Assembly (NCBI RefSeq): GCF_907164915.1
Contig: NC_061862.1
Location: 138,747,520 to 138,811,519, forward strand
Source of the DNA: Impatiens glandulifera
Taxonomy: Eukaryota > Streptophyta > Magnoliopsida > Ericales > Balsaminaceae
DNA: 64,000 nucleotides
Direction: 5' to 3'
Below, one piece after another: positions 60,795 through 64,000 of this stretch; position 1 is the stretch's first letter, and each line of letters starts with the position of its first letter. The notes under the pieces were generated by a model that ran no database searches, was not told the origin of the DNA, and was given only the letters and a program-made list of their open reading frames with translations. The translations under genes and the position numbers were made by a program.

Positions 60795-61945
60795 ATTTTG
60801 TGTTTGGTTGGTAGTATAAAAATGTAGTAAAAAGGGTAAATGACTATTTTATCCTTATATTTATATAAATTATTTTTTTAATATTTATTTTATAGGTAAT
60901 TGTATTATTATTTATATTAAAGTTAATAAAACAAAAAATCTAAGAATGTATTTTTAAAAAAAAAATACTATTATATGGTTTACATTATTTTATATATAAT
61001 TTCTTATAATTCAACTTATATAATTATATAATTAAAACTTATTTATATATTAATTAATATTTAATATAGATTTTTAAAATTTTATGTATTATTAAAAATA
61101 TTTGTATAATTGAAAAATATTAATTTTTTTATAAAATAAAATAATAATAATAATAATAATTTTATAAAAAATAATATTTGTAATTAAATAATATAATTAT
61201 AAATTAGTTTCAAAAATAATTTATATAGATATAAGTTGTATTAATAATAATAATATCACTAATTTATGTAATTAATTCTAAATATTATTTATTAATAATG
61301 TAATAAAATTTTATTTTATAAATTAATTAATTGTCTAGATGACTATTATTTTTTAATTAACATTATTAGTTTTTAAAAATAATTATTATATTTTATTAGA
61401 TATAAAATTGTCACATTTAATTTTTTTTTAATATATTTTTTATTTACAAAGATAAAAATTTATAAACATTTAAAAATAAATAAGAATAAGTAATTGAGTA
61501 TTTATTATTATTATTTAAATTATAAAATTAAACCTAGTTAAATATAAATAATATTATAATTTTTTTATTATTATATTTTAAAATATAATAAAAAAATTAT
61601 AATTTTAATAATTATATAAAATTAGAGGGTTAAAGAAAAATTCAATTTTATAAATGCTTATACACTTTTGTAACATGTTGGAATAGGTACAAGATTATAC
61701 CCATTCAATATATAAATTGAAGAGGGAGGGAATTTGGTGAGGGAATTTTGTGAGGGAATGACGTGTCATCGTTGGAAAATGTAAAAATGGGAGGAAAGAG
61801 AGAAAAGAGAGAAATTATTTGATTTTTCAGCATTATGTCACGTCATTCCCTTACCAAATTGTCTCACCAAATTCCCTCACCTAATTATTTCTCATATAAA
61901 TTATACTTAAAGTATATTAAAAAACTATCCAACCAAACAGTTCAT
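60795..61945. mobile_element. AT-rich TIR element related to the one at 2406-3482
   Basis: The left end TGTTTGGTTGGTAGTATAAA continues AATG...AAGGGTAAATGAC...ATCCTTATA, matching the reverse complement of 3.23-3.34 kb. The right end CTATCCAACCAAACAG is loosely inverted to it. No transposase. A smaller MITE is nested at 61724-61881. Confidence 0.6.
61724..61881. mobile_element. Small MITE with about 43-bp inverted repeats
   Basis: The left arm GGGAGGGAATTTGGTGAGGG through GAATGACGTG is mirrored by CACGTCATTCCCTTACC through CACCAAATTCCCTCACC. About 158 bp in total, with a GA-rich loop. It lies inside the AT-rich element. Confidence 0.8.
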
Positions 61946-62968
61946 TTAATTTATTGTATATACAATTATACAATATCTATTGTACAATAATTTTCACCTA
62001 ATTTAAAAAATAGTTTAATAAAATATGCATTTAAAAATTCAACTAAAGAGATGGATGATTAACACATTATTTTTTTCAAAGTAAAATAAATGATTATCAC
62101 TCACTCATAATGAAATTTTAAAATTTATATATATAATTAGGGTACTATATTCATACTTTAATTATATGATTAGGGACAATTATAAACTGTCCATTAATTT
62201 TTAGACGAAATTATCTTATTAGAGGCATTTTTTGGACGAAATTATCTTATTAGAGACCGTTTTTCCTGGTTGATCGTGGATAGGGTCTCATCTCTACCCG
62301 AACATTATAAATACAATTAAATATATAATATCACCCATATATTTATTTATTCTTCATATTTTATAAGAATTTTAAGTCTATTTTTATAGAGTAATGATAG
62401 GGGCGAGAATATGGGGCTGCGAAAGTATGCGAATATATTGGATATTCGGTTTAATCCAAGAATATTCTTTTCCTCTTTTTATTAATTAATTTCTCTCACT
62501 TCCCTTATTAATTAATTCATTTATCTCTTCAATTTTTTATTAATTAATTTTTTCCTTTTTTATTAAAATTAATTTATTAATTAAACTATTCTAATTAATT
62601 TATTCTCTTATTAATTAATTAATCTCACTAATTAATTTATTCACTCGTTAATAAATCAAAAATTTCTTTTATCTCTTCCTTCTTACTTTCATCTCTCATT
62701 TCAAAAAAAATGATTTAATAATTAAAAATAAAATTTCAAAACAAATATTATAACTCAAAATTTAAAAATAATCTCTCCTCCCTTTCACTAATTAATTTTT
62801 TTCAATTCTATTAAAATTAATTTATCTCTTACTAAATTCTATATAACAAATTAATTTATTCTCTTATTAATTAATTAATTTCTTTTATTTTCAAGTAATT
62901 AATTTATTCTCTCTATTAATAAATTAAATTTTTTATCTTATTTTTCTTCCCTCTTTCTTTCGGAAGAG
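61946..62968. other. AT-rich spacer with ATTAATTAATTT / CT-rich degenerate repeats
   Basis: GACGAAATTATCTTATTAGAG occurs twice about 32 bp apart (62204 and 62236). From 62.48 to 62.94 kb, units of TTAATTAATTTATTCTCTTA type recur irregularly. No gene. Confidence 0.5.
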
Positions 62969-63128
62969 GATCCTCTGCTACCATTTTAACATGCTCCCAT
63001 GTTCCCCTCTCACAAAGGGATGGGCAATATGGTAAATAAATAAAAAACATTTTTTATTTATTTACCATATTGCCCATCCCTTTGTGAGAGGGGAACATGG
63101 GAGCATGTTAAAATGGTAGCAGAGGATC
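62969..63128. repeat. Perfect palindrome, 79-bp arms, 2-bp centre
   Basis: The left arm begins GATCCTCTGCTACCATTTTA and runs to GGTAAATAAATAAAAAA at 63047. The right arm from 63050 is its exact reverse complement, ending at 63128. I found no mismatch. The flanks differ, although CTTTCTTT occurs shortly outside on both sides. No open frame. Confidence 0.95.
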
Positions 63129-63575
63129 TCAGAGGCTTTCTTTCACCTTCTCTTTTCAAAGATAAATAACTCAAAGAATAAAAATAAAATTTTAAAATAA
63201 ATATCATAACTCAAAAATTAAAAATAATCTCTCATTAAATATCATAATAATATTTTGAACAAATAATAATGTGTTATAATAATAAAATTACTTATAAAAA
63301 TAATTCAAAAATTAATAATAAAATTACTCATAATATAATAATATAATATAATATAATATAATAATAACAAAATAAAGAAGACAAATAAATAAATCTGATT
63401 ATCCATTGTCTTTCAATTGACCAACAAAAAACGTTCACACCTGCCATCATCAATTAAAAAATATTTAAATAAGTTAATTGTGAGACAGATTATTTGAAGC
63501 AAATATAGTATATTATGTAAAAATAACATTATCGTTAATAAAATTATAATTTTATAACTCCGAAAATAAAATAAA
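63129..63575. other. AT-rich spacer
   Basis: ATAAT-type runs near 63330-63360; nothing else recognised. Confidence 0.4.
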
Positions 63576-63998
63576 TCAAACATTTTTCCTAGCCTCTATC
63601 ACAGATCTTCTCGTAGTTTTTCTCACAATTGTTTCAACCACAAATTGTTTTCTCTTTGTGGGTAGACGTCCTCGAGCTCGTACCTTTAATGGAGAGTGTG
63701 TTGTTTTTGTACCGGATGTAGATACTTATTTTAACTTTTCAGTATTTTGAGGTATTAACGACAAATTGCAATTATTTTCAGTCATTGAATGCTCAAGATT
63801 AATAGCAATTAGTTTGTCTTTCACGTCTTTCAAAACTTCAATCAATAAAGAACAACATTCGTCAGATTTTTCTTCAAGTTGTTGAACCTCATTTATCAAT
63901 GGAGTGAGAGTTTTGTGCCGATGTCTTTCCTCAACAGAACTATGATCATCATAACTGTTAGTGATGCTTTGATACCCACGTTTCGCATTTTTTGCCAT
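63576..63998 (-). CDS. C-terminal part of a FAR1/FRS- or MULE-like protein, entering from the right edge
   Basis: Reading leftward from 63998: NAKRGYQSITNSYDDHSS, then ERHRHKTLTPLINEVQQLEE and CCSLLIEVLKDVKDKL. This fits the C-terminal helical region of FAR1-related proteins, after 'RWTKNAK'. That frame stops near 63736. An overlapping frame continues HSPLKVRARGRLPTKRKQFV and VIEARKNV to a stop at 63576, matching the 'vrxKGRPxxKRxKS' end of the family. The frame change means either an intron or a frameshift. FAR1/FRS proteins are MULE-transposase-derived transcription factors; an actual MULE relic is equally possible. The main domain lies outside the window. Confidence 0.55.
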
Positions 63999-64000
63999 CG

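Overview
The window looks like nuclear DNA of a flowering plant, probably a eudicot. The grounds are very AT-rich spacer, plant-type transposons of most major classes, plant F-box/kelch genes, and blocks of plant mitochondrial DNA (nad3-rps12) embedded in nuclear sequence. I could not place the species. Almost everything here is repeat or relic. The only intact, plausibly active host genes are two tandem F-box/kelch genes near 53-57 kb. A FAR1/MULE-like C-terminus enters from the right edge.

Left part (1-28 kb). Bases 1 to about 6349 are a nuclear insertion of mitochondrial DNA (NUMT) with nad3 (2-nt frameshift), intact rps12 and a reverse-transcriptase-like reading frame cut in two by a 1.08-kb AT-rich transposon. 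Next come the 3' tail of an F-box/kelch gene, a decayed HSP70 pseudogene, a tandem duplication of about 0.4 kb, and at 9985-12051 a hAT-like foldback element filled with two opposed short-repeat arrays. A minus-strand LINE (12.5-18.2 kb), a MITE and a complete but mutated Ty1/copia element (18582-28161) follow. The copia carries a nested hAT element.

Middle part (28-50 kb). An F-box gene scrap follows the copia. A satellite-like array spans about 29.88-33.87 kb; it starts with a unit near 104 bp and changes to a related half-length unit near 51 bp, with a LINE tail inserted. Beyond it are a hAT element with a perfect 8-bp target duplication, a second mitochondrial patch (about 39.75-40.55 kb) sharing an inverted segment with the first, and a minus-strand Ty3/gypsy element of Tat/Ogre type with an internal pol deletion.

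Right part (50-64 kb). A segment holding a hAT 3' half plus an F-box/kelch gene is tandemly duplicated. One copy later received a pogo/Emigrant-like element, whose empty site survives in the other copy, and a truncated LINE. Downstream lie another HSP70 relic, a LINE that kept ORF1 but lost ORF2, AT-rich MITEs, and a perfect palindrome with 79-bp arms at 62969-63128.

No CRISPR array, operon or confident tRNA/rRNA gene was found. Coordinates of decayed elements are by-eye estimates unless terminal repeats or target duplications fix them.
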